DNA from: Stentor roeselii
Lineage: Eukaryota > Ciliophora > Heterotrichea > Heterotrichida > Stentoridae
Assembly (NCBI GenBank): GCA_006503475.1
Contig: RSEH01000078.1
Location: forward strand, 62,001-126,000
Direction: 5' to 3'
DNA length: 64,000 nucleotides
Positions 48,790 to 59,029 of this stretch are shown here, piece by piece. Under the pieces are notes generated by a model. The model was not told the origin of the DNA, did no database searches, and saw only the letters and a list, made by a program, of their open reading frames with translations. Made by a program: the position numbers and the translations under genes. Within the stretch, counting starts at the first letter, position 1. Each line of letters opens with the position of its first letter.

Positions 48790-50676
48790 TCAAGGAGCTA
48801 AAAGTATGATTATATGTTAAAATAAAAATTATTAAACTTTAAGTGATGAAGATTATCAAAGTACTAAAGATTTAATCTTTCAAGACATTAATCAATGTTT
48901 ATATAGCATAAAGAATTATGTTCTAAATTAAGAGTCAAATTTTAAATCAACTTCTGAGAGCTGATGAACAGTTTAGGTAGATTTGATATTTAGTAGAGCA
49001 AAATAGCATAATTAGAAAATTTTTGGATTTCTTAAAATAAATTATTAAGTTACTAGGTAGTGAATTTTGAAAAATTGGATAAAGTAGGCAAACTTGTAAA
49101 TGGAAAACTTTCTTCTGGTGATGCTCACTTCAGGCATCTCCTATTATAATATTGAAATTACATTCAACGCAATAATATTAGTTAGCTTATATTTAAAAAT
49201 TTACCTAAAACAGTTTATGTTTGTCTAAAAATGTCTATTGCTATTAGAAGAGCAAAAAACTTCGGATTGTTGTCATTTTATTTATAATCGCATTTCCAAC
49301 ATAATTGAAAGGTAATTATATTTAAAGTTGAATAAATGATACTCATTTCACTATTAGAGCTAATAAAATTTAGTTTAAAACAATTGAATTTTTATATATT
49401 TTAAAAAATTTGAAATTTCTATGATAAGCACTTTTGGGTGCGTCAAGTTGGGTTTATTCCAGTAATTGCACAATTATTAACTACTTAAAGTAATATTTGT
49501 GAGTTCTAATTTATGGTTTTTGATTACAATACAAGGGAATATAGTTTGTTTTTTATTTCAGAATTGAAAATCGAATTCTGAGGGTGGGGGTGACAGGTAT
49601 TGACTCCAGAAACAAATTAATGACATTTTATAACTAGTGACTAAGTACTGCTTCACTATTCCATATCTACTCTAATTCTCCCAGTCAATACTAATTAATT
49701 CGAATAGCATTTGTGAAGGATGCTTAGTTTAGATAATAAGTAACCATGAAAAATTATAGATTAAAGAGTAAAACCGATCATTGATTTTATGGATATTTTT
49801 CTCATCAACAATTGCATTAAGTGGAAAATTTATTATTTTTACTCAGGTAATCCATTTAGATTTCTTTCTTCAATAGTAATCTTAAAATTTTAAACAAGTT
49901 CTGAATGTTTATTCTCTATTAGTTTAAGTGTTTTTTTAATATTTTTACAATAATTAATTAGGATTATTTTTAACTTCTTTTGAATCTTCTTTTCCTCATT
50001 TCTTTGTACTTTTTTCTCTACAGAAAAAATAATTTGAAATGAATTTTTATGAATTGATTTTCAAATATTTACATTTTCTTCAATGTCATAATTTGTATTT
50101 TAACCTAACCAAATTCACTGAACAGGAAAAAGAAGTTTGGAAAAGATTTTTAGAGAGATTATATAATTAAACAGAAATAATTTTTTTTATTTTATTGGCT
50201 GTATTATTCTTAAGCCTTTGTTAAAAAAAGTTTCAAAAGTGCTAGTATTTTGATTGTGTGATTTTAATCAACTAGTTCTATGAAGGTTAATGATTCGAAA
50301 TTTATAGTAAATTGAAACTTGATTCAATTTACAAATTTACTTTAACAATCAATTTGCAAATCTCCTAATGATTAAAGTTGGATTATTGAAATTTTTAAGC
50401 AATTAGGTTTCAAATTAGTCGAGGATTGGATGAAAATTCCACCTTGGTAACCTACAATAATAAAATACGCACACTACTCAAGAGTGTATTAAAATGACTA
50501 AAATTCAAAAAATCGGTTTATGTTTGTAAACCACTTGGAAATAATATTTAGATGAATTTCATTCTAAATCCTCTATTATTTGAATCATCTTTTATAATTT
50601 TGTTAAATACATTAATATTAAATCCTATATTTTTCCTCTTTCAGAAGATTCTTCTCAATCCTGATCCAAATTATTA

Positions 50677-50946
50677 ATGAAAAACTCAACCCACACCAAA
50701 ACAATCAAAACTCAAAAATTCAAACCCTTCTTAATATTAACAAATGAAGTAACTAGATCCGAATTTAATACAATTCAAGCCGATATACCAAAGAGTCCAC
50801 TGCCAATTTCCATTCCACAAAATCAACCACATCAAATTTCAGTGAATCAAAACCTAAAGACTCTTCAAGTATCTAAAAAATTTCCAAAGCTAAAAATCTC
50901 CAAACCTTCCAAGAAAACCCAGTATTTTCAATGTTCTTTCCCATAA
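50677..50946 (+). CDS. Possible small hypothetical gene
   Basis: ATG 50677 to TAA 50946, 89 residues, rich in Lys, Pro, Gln, Ser and Thr (TKTIKTQKFKPFLILTNEV, PLPISIPQNQPHQISVNQN). Codon use is A/C-rich, as in real genes next to promoters here. After the TAA the same frame continues for 21 sense codons (ILNETLSLLQIKINPKRK) before another TAA at 51010. The stop may therefore be recent or read through, or the match may be chance. No intron removes it. Confidence 0.35.
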   Translation: MKNSTHTKTIKTQKFKPFLILTNEVTRSEFNTIQADIPKSPLPISIPQNQPHQISVNQNLKTLQVSKKFPKLKISKPSKKTQYFQCSFP

Positions 50947-51440
50947 AAGCAAATTATCCTCAACGAAACCCTGAGCCTTCTTCAAATAAAAATCAATCCA
51001 AAGCGCAAGTAAAATTTATCGCTGATAACATTATACCTTAGGAAGTCACCTTAATAATAACAGAGAAAGTAGTTCTAATCCAGTCTAAATCATAAATTTC
51101 CATAATTCGAATCCTTTGCCGTAATTAGCATGGCCGAAATCCAAACTCCTCTGGTTTGAATGACAAAATTATTGTAACTTTCGGTGAAAGTCAAGAAGCA
51201 AAGAAATGATAGTCGATTTGATCAAGGAGGGATCAACTTGGCTTGTGTCAGCCGCTGGCTGCTGAAGATGAGCAGGAATTTTGATATAGTTAAGAAAAGC
51301 CACGGATGAAAATCAGACAAGGTTTAAGTGTCGGCTTATGAGAAAAATACATTTGATTAGGAATTTTCGGTGATGGTAAGAAACAATTTCTGCGAAGTGT
51401 TAGGATTAACCTAAACTATCGAAGGGACTACCAGCCATTA
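50947..51440. other. Non-coding stretch of higher complexity
   Basis: 494 bases, of which 51040-51440 are less AT-rich than the gene-poor region to the left. They include a small perfect hairpin, CAGCC-GCT-GGCTG, at 51249-51261. No frame is open for long on either strand. It could hold a structured RNA, but no snRNA, SRP or RNase P signature was recognised. Confidence 0.35.
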
Positions 51441-51887
51441 TCATATAGCCGGGCCCCAACCTTCAGGAAACTTCCGAGATTCTCCTACCTCTTTCAGAAC
51501 CGTAGATTCATTCTGAGTCAAGATAATGTCTTCATCCTTCCTCTTTTCTGCTAATCTTTTTCCTAAAAGGTTCAAAATGCATTTCTTCTGTCCTTTCCCC
51601 TTCGAAACATTAGAAGCTTTTTCATGCATCTGGAGATGAATGAAATACTGGCTCATCTGTCGGAAGCAAGCGCCACAATCAGGAAATTCACAAACATACG
51701 GTTTTTCCCCTGTATGAGTGAATTGATGATCTATATAATTTTGCTTGGAAGATAATGATTTTCCACAGACTTCACAATTGAACTTCCGGATACCGAGATG
51801 AGAAGCTTCTACATGTCTTTTCAAGTTGAATGCGCTACAGTAAGACTTTTTGCAGCCTTCGTAGGTACAAGCAAACATATTTTGCAT
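51441..51887 (-). CDS. C2H2 zinc-finger protein, three fingers
   Basis: 148 residues from ATG 51887 (a second Met at residue 4 is possible). There are three tandem C2H2 fingers: CTYEGCKKSYCSAFNLKRHVEASH (two blocks), CEVCGKSLSSKQNYIDHQFTH, and CEFPDCGACFRQMSQYFIHLQMH. The canonical linker HTGEKPYVCEF lies between fingers 2 and 3. A basic tail then gives way to an acidic one. This is the standard DNA-binding arrangement, as in TFIIIA-like and Kruppel-like factors, and three fingers suffice for sequence-specific binding. It sits beside the gene-poor region and is the only clear transcription-factor-type gene in the window. Confidence 0.88.
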   Translation of the reverse strand: MQNMFACTYEGCKKSYCSAFNLKRHVEASHLGIRKFNCEVCGKSLSSKQNYIDHQFTHTGEKPYVCEFPDCGACFRQMSQYFIHLQMHEKASNVSKGKGQKKCILNLLGKRLAEKRKDEDIILTQNESTVLKEVGESRKFPEGWGPAI

Positions 51888-52379
51888 TTATTGGACTGAA
51901 AAGTTGTGGTAATGAGGAGCAGTTGATATTCAATCAATTTCCCTTAGGTTTTAAGATTAAATTAACCGAGAAATTTAGATACTGTTCAAGAGATAGTGAT
52001 CAGCATGAAATCAACACAAATCTCTTGAATAAATTTGTGGTTTCTGACATTTGAAAATCTTTTAAAAATTCAAGATTTTTTACATAAAAATTATCATCCT
52101 TCCTTAGAGCTGGAGGCCAATCTAGCACTCGAAATTAGAGATAAAAGATAATCACTTTTTAAAGGTTGATCTACTTTTGAGTGATTGATGCTAGTAAACT
52201 TAATTAGAAAAGTCAGCTAATATTGCTTAATATTTGAAAAATGCAAAGTTTTATTATATAATCATCCTTATTCATAATTTGGAAAACAGATAATCAGCAA
52301 ACCAACCCGATAAACCTCCTCCAAACTCCAACAACCCGCTCCAAATCCCAATAAAAATCCCTTCGTTGAATCCTTAGAA
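51888..52379. other. Intergenic region between divergent genes
   Basis: 492 bases separating the C2H2 and LRRC56 starts. The last about 90 bases are A/C-rich and G-poor. A short open frame near 51890-52054 has no ATG of its own and was not accepted as a gene. Confidence 0.55.
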
Positions 52380-53342
52380 ATGGAAGAAAAGATAAAAGTC
52401 CGTCCATGTACCAGAGGAGGTGAGCGTCGAAAGTCTTCAGATTTCAGTGAAATCCTATCTCCAGAAGAAGAACTTCTAAACTACTCAGGTCTTTCAAGTC
52501 CAGACTTTTCCACGCTGTCTAAACTCGAGTTAAAAATAAACAGCGAAGAAATGAGTCTACACAAATTCGGTTCAATATGCCCCAACCTCAGCGAGCTGAA
52601 GTTAAGTGGTTCAAACATTCCCTCAATACGCGAGCTGGGCACCGACTGGTCAAATCTTGAGGTGCTGTGGTTGGTCCGTTCAAATCTGAACGAAATCGAC
52701 GGTATTTCAGCTTTTCCTAAATTAAAAGAGCTTTTCTGCGCTTTTAACAATATTTCCAGCCTTTCTGGACTGATGTTCCACGACAGTCTTCAGATCCTTG
52801 ACCTAGAAGGTAATAAAATAGCAGATTTTTCTGAAGTAGAGACTTTACAGTTCTGTTACGCGCTTGTTTCAGTTAATTTTGAAGGGAATCCTCTGAGTTT
52901 TGATGAGGATTATAGGGGAAGGGTTTTCAAGGCTTTGAGTGGTTTGAAGCTGTTGGATGATCTGCCTGTTGATGCCTCAGTTGATGGAAAAGTGGACCAG
53001 CAGGAAATTGATATTATTAACAACTCGGTAAGGGAGTCAAGTGTTGTGAGGAACAAGTCACAGATGAGCACTCGTCCTAGTAGTGCAAAAAATGTCTTTC
53101 AGGATGAAGCGAGCTTGCTTACTGAACAGGTTTTCACGGGAAATCCACTTAAAGCTATGAGGTTTCGCAGGAAAAAATTGTTTGAAGGAGGAGGAAATGA
53201 TGATTTTATGGAACTTGTTAGGGAGTTCAAAGTTGAAGCTATTAAAGTTCCTAGGAAAAAATCGGCTAGACCGAAAGTGATCAAGGAAAATAATATTATG
53301 ATACGGTCTGTGGGAAAAGAGGGGTTTTATGAAACTAGGTAA
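52380..53342 (+). CDS. LRRC56: LRRC56/ODA8, dynein arm assembly and transport factor
   Basis: 320 residues. The leucine-rich repeats (about 45-200) carry the family's own wording: CPNLSELKLSGSNIPSIRELG, NLEVLWLVRSNLNEIDGI, LKELFCAFNNISSLSGL and LQILDLEGNKIADFSEVETL. They correspond closely to human LRRC56 (LPNLDQLKLNGSHLGSLRDLG...VLWLARCGL...LKELYASYNNISDL). The LRR cap and a basic disordered C-terminus follow (PRKKSARPKVIKENN). In Chlamydomonas, ODA8 helps mature and deliver outer dynein arms through IFT. Intact. Confidence 0.9.
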   Translation: MEEKIKVRPCTRGGERRKSSDFSEILSPEEELLNYSGLSSPDFSTLSKLELKINSEEMSLHKFGSICPNLSELKLSGSNIPSIRELGTDWSNLEVLWLVRSNLNEIDGISAFPKLKELFCAFNNISSLSGLMFHDSLQILDLEGNKIADFSEVETLQFCYALVSVNFEGNPLSFDEDYRGRVFKALSGLKLLDDLPVDASVDGKVDQQEIDIINNSVRESSVVRNKSQMSTRPSSAKNVFQDEASLLTEQVFTGNPLKAMRFRRKKLFEGGGNDDFMELVREFKVEAIKVPRKKSARPKVIKENNIMIRSVGKEGFYETR

Positions 53343-54033
53343 TAGGTTATGTATGGATATTAAAGATTTGTGAGAGGTTTTTGGAATGATTTTTTATTTT
53401 GAAGGTTGATTTTTTGGATGTGGAAACTTTACAGGTTCAGATAATTCATAATTGGGTTAATCAGGAATCATGTTCAAGTTTATTGTTTCTTCTGAAGGAA
53501 CTTAATTCAAGTATACCTCGAAAAACTAATAATCAGGCCTTTAGTTTATTTTAATATTAAGTGATTGAGATATGTATTAGATAAGAAGCTTTATAAGAAA
53601 TTTATTGATCACTCAACCAGTCAGATTCTTATCTCAAAATAATTTCTCATGATGATTCAAATTCAATGTGAAAATCATCTAATTTAAATTCATTGCTAAC
53701 AAAGTCAGAGAAAGTCTGCAAGTTTCTTAAGTAAATTTGAAGAGTTCCCTTATAATCATCTTTCATTTCATGAATCTATTCACTCATTCCTTAAAAGTTG
53801 AAAATCTTCAAGAATATCATTAGATATGAATCACTTCATTTGAATTCCAGAAAATGTTCTGCTGAAGAAATAGAAAGTCTTTGGCAGCTGATTAAATCGA
53901 AGAAAAGATTTAGAAACTAAAAGAACCAATACACTTATTCCATTGCCCAAGGCAAAATAACTTATGCACCCAAATCAAGTATTAAACTATTCATAAGTAA
54001 TCAAATAAATGATAATGCAAAATTTAATAAATC
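53343..54033. other. Intergenic region, 0.7 kb
   Basis: 691 bases downstream of LRRC56 and upstream of the next plus-strand gene. G/T-rich for the first about 120 bases, then AT-rich. No gene or RNA recognised. Confidence 0.55.
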
Positions 54034-54516
54034 ATGAGTGAAGAACTTGAACAATACCTTCTAAAATCCAAAGCAAAAAGAGACAAGTTAAAAAAAATAG
54101 CAGAAAAATTTGAAAGTCGTTCAAAAAAGCACAACCTTGAAACCTTCCCCAATATAACCCCAAAGCGATTCAAGAAGTACGAAGAGAGCGTCTCACGAAA
54201 TCTAATACAAATATTTATCGGAGACCCTAAAAAAAAGTACCGTTCAGCATCCCAACCGAAAAAAAGAGGACTTGCTTCAATCTACAACATTCCCAAGCAA
54301 ACCGCATCAAAAACCCTGAAGCTTCCTCCAATGAAGCGAAACTATTTCAAGGACAACCCATCTCAACCCACTGAAAACCCCTCTCTACCCTCCCACAATA
54401 CAAGCAACGAAACATCCCCTTCACTAAACTTTTCGTTGCCTTCAAAGCCATTCAAACTTCATTATTTCAACCCTTCCCTGCTAACCCCAGTTCTAAAGCA
54501 AAAGTACCTAAACTAA
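54034..54516 (+). CDS. Hypothetical basic, Pro/Ser-rich protein
   Basis: 160 residues. The N-terminus is a charged helix (EQYLLKSKAKRDKLKKIAEKF), and the C-terminal half is Pro/Ser/Asn-rich and probably unstructured (NPSQPTENPSLPSHNTSN). No domain recognised. Its TAA (54514-54516) overlaps the TAG of the convergent TRM/CEP350-like gene by two bases, the tightest 3' junction in the window. Confidence 0.65.
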   Translation: MSEELEQYLLKSKAKRDKLKKIAEKFESRSKKHNLETFPNITPKRFKKYEESVSRNLIQIFIGDPKKKYRSASQPKKRGLASIYNIPKQTASKTLKLPPMKRNYFKDNPSQPTENPSLPSHNTSNETSPSLNFSLPSKPFKLHYFNPSLLTPVLKQKYLN

Positions 54517-57467
54517 TACAAACCCGTTTTATATATGATTTCAATTACCATCTCTATTTCAGACTCCAGTATCAAGTCAGCCACATCTAAAGTACTCTGA
54601 GTTTCTTCCTTTTCATAGCGAGTCCAAAGCTCTTCATTTTCATCTACTTCTGAAGACATGATCTTGACAGCGTCGACGTCTCTTTGCCGAGCGACCTGAT
54701 TTTCAGAGCCGACGAATCCAACAGGCCCAGCGCGGATTTCATTGAACTTGACAAGGCGATCAACGATGAAATGAACAACTTGCTCAGGAGTCCTGACCCT
54801 GACCCTTTTATACTTGGTCAGTGCCCAAGGCAGGTCTTCTTTCACGATCAAGACCTCGAGACAGTCGTTGATGCAGTCGAATACCAAAGAATTGAAAATT
54901 TCTAAATACTTGTCATCCGTTTGTAAGTCATCTTTAAAAGCTTCTATATTCAACATCGCGTATTTTTCATCTGGAAAAAAACCTGCACCGATTTCAGTCT
55001 CTTGAATTTCAGATAAAACTATCAAAGGGTCTCTTTCTAAAGGCTTCAGCAATTCACCGATTATCAGACCCTGAGTCTTCGAGAAGACTTTTTGAATGAC
55101 TTCAAAAAGCATATCTTCATTTAAAAGTAACTTCCGATTTACTAGTTCTTCTTCGATTTCATTCTTTAACAGTACCTGAATAATTTCTTCAGATAAAACT
55201 TCTAAAAATCCTGCATCAACTTTAAAAGCCTCTTCAAAAACCTCAGAAAAAATCATCTCTTGCAGTTCAGAAATAACAGAATCGATGATCAAACAACTGT
55301 AATCAATACTGTTCGGCATCGCGACTTCATCAACCCAGAAAATATTTCCATAAACATTTAAAGATTCTTGATTTTCAGGAAAATCTGCAGGTACCGGCTC
55401 TGGGTCTTTCTGGAAGACTGAAAGATTTAAACTACTTGATTTCGGAAATTCACAAAAAGTTTTAATCAGCTCTGGAGACACTGGCCGTGCGGGTTGGGAC
55501 TCAGGAGATTTTTGGTTGAGAAGAAAAAGTTTATTTGAGCATTTTTCCAGGTTTTTGTAGAATTTTTCTTCGTGGTTGGGAAGTTTGAAATTTGATGGGT
55601 TTGAAGAAAGGTCTGGAAGTTTTGATTCAAGTTTTAAAGGTTCTAAGTCGATTTTGTGGACTTCTGGGAAAGTTGATAGGTTTTCTTCGGTTTTCACTGC
55701 GAAGGAGTCTTCTGAGATCACAGTGTTGGCTAGGGCTTCTTTTACTGCTTTGATGTTGTCGTCGAACATGGAGTAGATAGCTTCGTACTTGTTATTCAAG
55801 ATTTTTTTAAACATTTCAACGATTTCACCTTCAGGGTAACTTTTTTCAGTTTCACTTTTCAGTTTTTTCTCGTCATTTAAAGATTTTTCATCATTTTCTA
55901 GTTTTTTCTGTTTTTTTCCTTCGAGATTTTCAAGATTTTCGATTTCTTTGAAGCTTTTTTCAACTTCTTCTAAGTTTTTCTGCTCGATTTGAATCATGCG
56001 ACTTAATTCATTGAGGCCTAGAGGAGGATTAAGTGAAGATGGTTTGTTTTTTGAGTGATTTTCGCAGGGTTTCGGGGCCTGAAGGTCGCTTTTATCAACA
56101 ACTTCTTCTAAAAGTTCTGGAAATTCTTGTTCAAAGCTAAGAAAATCAGGTTTTTGCATTTCTTCAATAATCTGCTGAAATTCCTCATTTTCACTTTCAC
56201 TGTCAAACTCGAAACTTCCATCATATTCAAAACTTGACTTTTCCAGTTGAATATGCTTTAAAATTTTCTGTCTTGTTAGGAAGCCTTTTACCCAAGATTG
56301 GATTTTAACAGCGGCTTTTTCTTTTTTTATGGTTTCTAGACGTTGAAAGTCGCTTTTCTTCAAAATTTTTACCTTTCTTGGAGGAGACTTCACGTTTTCA
56401 TTGAAAATGTTAGTTGTTGAGTAGTTTGAAGAGTTTTTACTTAGAGATTTTTCCACAGGTGGACTGAGAAAGTTGCAGTTGGTCGAAGGGACGAAGCTGC
56501 TCTGGTGCTCTGAGGTTTTTATCAAGTCACCTTCAAAAGAGTCGTTTTTATGGCAAAAGCTGTGCTCAAGCCACTTTTCCTGAACTTTTTTCGATTTTTT
56601 CTTCCCCTTCACAGGAGTTTTTTTCGCTTCATTTCCTTTATCACGGATTTTTTTTACCTTTTTAGTTTTTTTTTCCACAGGGGATTTCAACCTTTCTACT
56701 TTAAACTTTTGAGCTGAATTCGAATTTCTTTCAGTATTTTCAACTTTTTTCACTTTTTTTCCAGGAGTATCATCAGTTATAAAAACAGGAGTTTTAGATT
56801 TTTTCCTTTTTTTCACGATAAACTGAACAGATTTATTTTCACTTCTATGATGTTTTATTTGTTTTTCATATTTTAAGACTTTTGGCTGATCCGAAGTTCT
56901 CTGAATGATTTCTTTTTCAATTTTTTTAAGTTCTTTGCTTTTCACCTTCTTGAGTTCGACTAGTTTTCTAATGATCTTGCTGGGAGTATGCGCTTCAGTC
57001 TTCCTCCTGTCTTCAGTCATTGAAACCGGACAGGGTATATCAATTCTATGAATGACTTTCTTCTGTTTCCTCAAATGAGGAGCACTGGAATTGTTATCTC
57101 TCGACAAAGCTTTCGAAATCTCTGGCTTTACCAATTTTGACGACTTTTTCGGCAAAGGCGGCTTCGAGTCATTGACTTTCACTAAAATTTTCGATTTACT
57201 TTCGCACTTTCGGTGAATTTTCTCTACTTTTGAATCGATTTGGTCAGGTACTGATTTTCTTCTCACTTTTTTAAAGGAAGGCTTCGATGAATGACGGATG
57301 AAATTATCTTCCGCGTTTGCCGAGTCGCTGCTGAGTCTTCTGCTGAGGATGGGTACTGAAGGTGGTCTTTTTAACCCGTGGTTCTTTAAAAGTTCAGCCG
57401 GGTCTGGAATATTGAGACTTGCCTGTTGTTTTGACCTGTTTTTTCCTTTCTCATTCTCTTCATTCAT
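54513..57467 (-). CDS. TRM/CEP350-like protein with IQ motif and DUF4378-type C-terminus
   Basis: 984 residues. The first 350 are Lys/Ser-rich and disordered. An IQ motif lies near 380-400 (KAAVKIQSWVKGFLTRQKIL). Glu/Lys coiled segments follow (about 470-560). The last about 270 residues form a helical domain resembling the C-terminal module of plant TRM/LONGIFOLIA (DUF4378) and animal CEP350: FDCINDCLEVL, then WALTKYKRVR, and near the end LWTRYEKEETQSTLDVADLILESEIEMVIEII. Those proteins recruit TON1/FOP and organise centrosomal or cortical microtubules, so a basal-body role is plausible. It is divergent from Tectonic by 32 bp. Confidence 0.6.
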   Translation of the reverse strand: MNEENEKGKNRSKQQASLNIPDPAELLKNHGLKRPPSVPILSRRLSSDSANAEDNFIRHSSKPSFKKVRRKSVPDQIDSKVEKIHRKCESKSKILVKVNDSKPPLPKKSSKLVKPEISKALSRDNNSSAPHLRKQKKVIHRIDIPCPVSMTEDRRKTEAHTPSKIIRKLVELKKVKSKELKKIEKEIIQRTSDQPKVLKYEKQIKHHRSENKSVQFIVKKRKKSKTPVFITDDTPGKKVKKVENTERNSNSAQKFKVERLKSPVEKKTKKVKKIRDKGNEAKKTPVKGKKKSKKVQEKWLEHSFCHKNDSFEGDLIKTSEHQSSFVPSTNCNFLSPPVEKSLSKNSSNYSTTNIFNENVKSPPRKVKILKKSDFQRLETIKKEKAAVKIQSWVKGFLTRQKILKHIQLEKSSFEYDGSFEFDSESENEEFQQIIEEMQKPDFLSFEQEFPELLEEVVDKSDLQAPKPCENHSKNKPSSLNPPLGLNELSRMIQIEQKNLEEVEKSFKEIENLENLEGKKQKKLENDEKSLNDEKKLKSETEKSYPEGEIVEMFKKILNNKYEAIYSMFDDNIKAVKEALANTVISEDSFAVKTEENLSTFPEVHKIDLEPLKLESKLPDLSSNPSNFKLPNHEEKFYKNLEKCSNKLFLLNQKSPESQPARPVSPELIKTFCEFPKSSSLNLSVFQKDPEPVPADFPENQESLNVYGNIFWVDEVAMPNSIDYSCLIIDSVISELQEMIFSEVFEEAFKVDAGFLEVLSEEIIQVLLKNEIEEELVNRKLLLNEDMLFEVIQKVFSKTQGLIIGELLKPLERDPLIVLSEIQETEIGAGFFPDEKYAMLNIEAFKDDLQTDDKYLEIFNSLVFDCINDCLEVLIVKEDLPWALTKYKRVRVRTPEQVVHFIVDRLVKFNEIRAGPVGFVGSENQVARQRDVDAVKIMSSEVDENEELWTRYEKEETQSTLDVADLILESEIEMVIEIIYKTGLY

Positions 57468-57499
57468 TACTATAAAATATTGACTATTTATTCTTATAA

Positions 57500-59029
57500 A
57501 TGAACTTTTTTTTCATTCTTGGCTTTTTGCAAGTTGACTCTGCAGAAACAAACAACTTTCAAAAATACGATGATCCAGGTACTTGCATATGTGACTTAAC
57601 TAAAGACTCTTGTGATGAGTTCTGCTGCTGTGACTCAGATTGTAACAATGGAATCACTTGGGATGAATGCGCGGCTGAAAGATATTCAACTTATGGAGAA
57701 AAGTACTGCACTGACTCTAGACAAGTCTTTAAAGTCAACAAGCGACGAGGGTTGGAAGAGGTTTCTGGAGGTTCTGAGAAATGTGTGAAAGTTGATAATT
57801 CTGCGAAAATTGATGGATTTCATTCTATTGTTGGAAGTGTTTCTAGTGATAAGGTTAATACCAGGTTGGAAGACTCGAGTACTTATGATGATTTGTTTAT
57901 GGAAAAAGTGGAGGTTAAGAGTAAAGATTATCAGCTGGGTGACGGCGTCTTTCAGTTAAATGCTTCTTTTCCTGACCCTTCTGGAAGATGTGTCTTGGGA
58001 AAAGTTGCGTTTTTCTTGGATTACAACGGGACTTGTGTGTGGACTGGTAACTTATCAGAGATCTGTACTAGTGTATTAGCTGTGGACTCTGACTACGACT
58101 CTAAAACCTTCACGAAAAGGAACTACTTGACTGGCGTTGAAGAAACTGCTGATTCTTCACCGAAGACTAGTTACACTTCAAATAAATGCTTAAATGCAGT
58201 TGTTGAAACAAGATTCATTGTACAAGTCGGCTCAGGGCTGAAGTCTGTCGATGCTACAAAGCTGAAAGTTCATTATATTCTAACTGATATCACCAGTTCT
58301 TCCCTTGTATCAGTCCCACAAGCGACTCATGTGAAATTCGTGACTTCCACTAGCTTTAAATCACTTTCAGGAAACCCGGGGTACTTAAAAGACAAACCTC
58401 TTCTAGTCAAGACAGGGAGTAAAGAAGGTTATTTGCATATGACAGGCAAGGACTCAACAGGAGAATGTTCTTCTTCTCCAGTGATGGACGATGAAAGTGT
58501 CAAGTTCGGAAATGACCTGGTCTGGACATGTTCTAAGACCTTGACTTACAATGAATTGAAAAGTTTCTGTGAAACTTCAGTGAAAGACTTGCTGATTTTC
58601 AAACCTGTTCTAGACCTGGATAAAATCGGCAAGTGGGGCAGCAGTGAGACAACTGATGACTGGATTTCAATTACTTCACCTTCATCAAAGTCAGGTTCTT
58701 TCTCAGGCAGTACATGCAGCCTAAGTTCTTCACTAGTCCTGAACATTTACTACACAAACATCGGGTCCTTCAGCAACCCTCAATTAAAAGTAGTCTACGC
58801 AACTCGTTCCTTCAAACAACACGACTGGAGATTTACCAGTTCAGACCCTTCAAAATCCCAAATCTTTCTATTTTCTTCTTTCATAAACTTCATTCCTTAC
58901 AACTCCAAGTCAGATCCTTACCATTCATCTCCTCGACTCGACACAATAATGCCTCAAAACGTGTTAGACCCTGTTCGTACCTCGTCTTTTTCAGTCTTTT
59001 TTGCTGTTCCTTTCTTATTATTTAACTAA
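57500..59029 (+). CDS. Tectonic, ciliary transition-zone protein
   Basis: 509 residues with an N-terminal signal sequence (MNFFFILGFLQVDSA). The Tectonic-specific Cys cluster comes next: CICDLTKDSCDEFCCCDSDC at about 29-48. The long beta-rich DUF1619 region covers about 120-480. It ends in a hydrophobic tail (SFSVFFAVPFLLFN), which could be a membrane anchor or GPI signal. Tectonics belong to the MKS/B9 complex that gates the ciliary membrane. The length is slightly below the animal proteins (about 590-700). Intact. Its stop directly abuts that of mitochondrial uL24. Confidence 0.88.
   Translation: MNFFFILGFLQVDSAETNNFQKYDDPGTCICDLTKDSCDEFCCCDSDCNNGITWDECAAERYSTYGEKYCTDSRQVFKVNKRRGLEEVSGGSEKCVKVDNSAKIDGFHSIVGSVSSDKVNTRLEDSSTYDDLFMEKVEVKSKDYQLGDGVFQLNASFPDPSGRCVLGKVAFFLDYNGTCVWTGNLSEICTSVLAVDSDYDSKTFTKRNYLTGVEETADSSPKTSYTSNKCLNAVVETRFIVQVGSGLKSVDATKLKVHYILTDITSSSLVSVPQATHVKFVTSTSFKSLSGNPGYLKDKPLLVKTGSKEGYLHMTGKDSTGECSSSPVMDDESVKFGNDLVWTCSKTLTYNELKSFCETSVKDLLIFKPVLDLDKIGKWGSSETTDDWISITSPSSKSGSFSGSTCSLSSSLVLNIYYTNIGSFSNPQLKVVYATRSFKQHDWRFTSSDPSKSQIFLFSSFINFIPYNSKSDPYHSSPRLDTIMPQNVLDPVRTSSFSVFFAVPFLLFN

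Larger units (their letters stand above)
46526..50676. other. Gene-poor region, about 4.1 kb
   Basis: The first about 250 bases are G/T-rich on the plus strand, as expected upstream of a minus-strand gene. The rest is AT-rich and dense in stops, with two coding-like fragments listed separately (47651-47855, 48505-48789). No tRNA, tandem repeat or transposon gene was recognised. Confidence 0.65.

Noticed and set aside
51888-52054. Protein-like plus-strand frame next to the C2H2 gene
   Set aside because: It has no ATG of its own and its first part is antisense to the zinc-finger coding region; too short to support.
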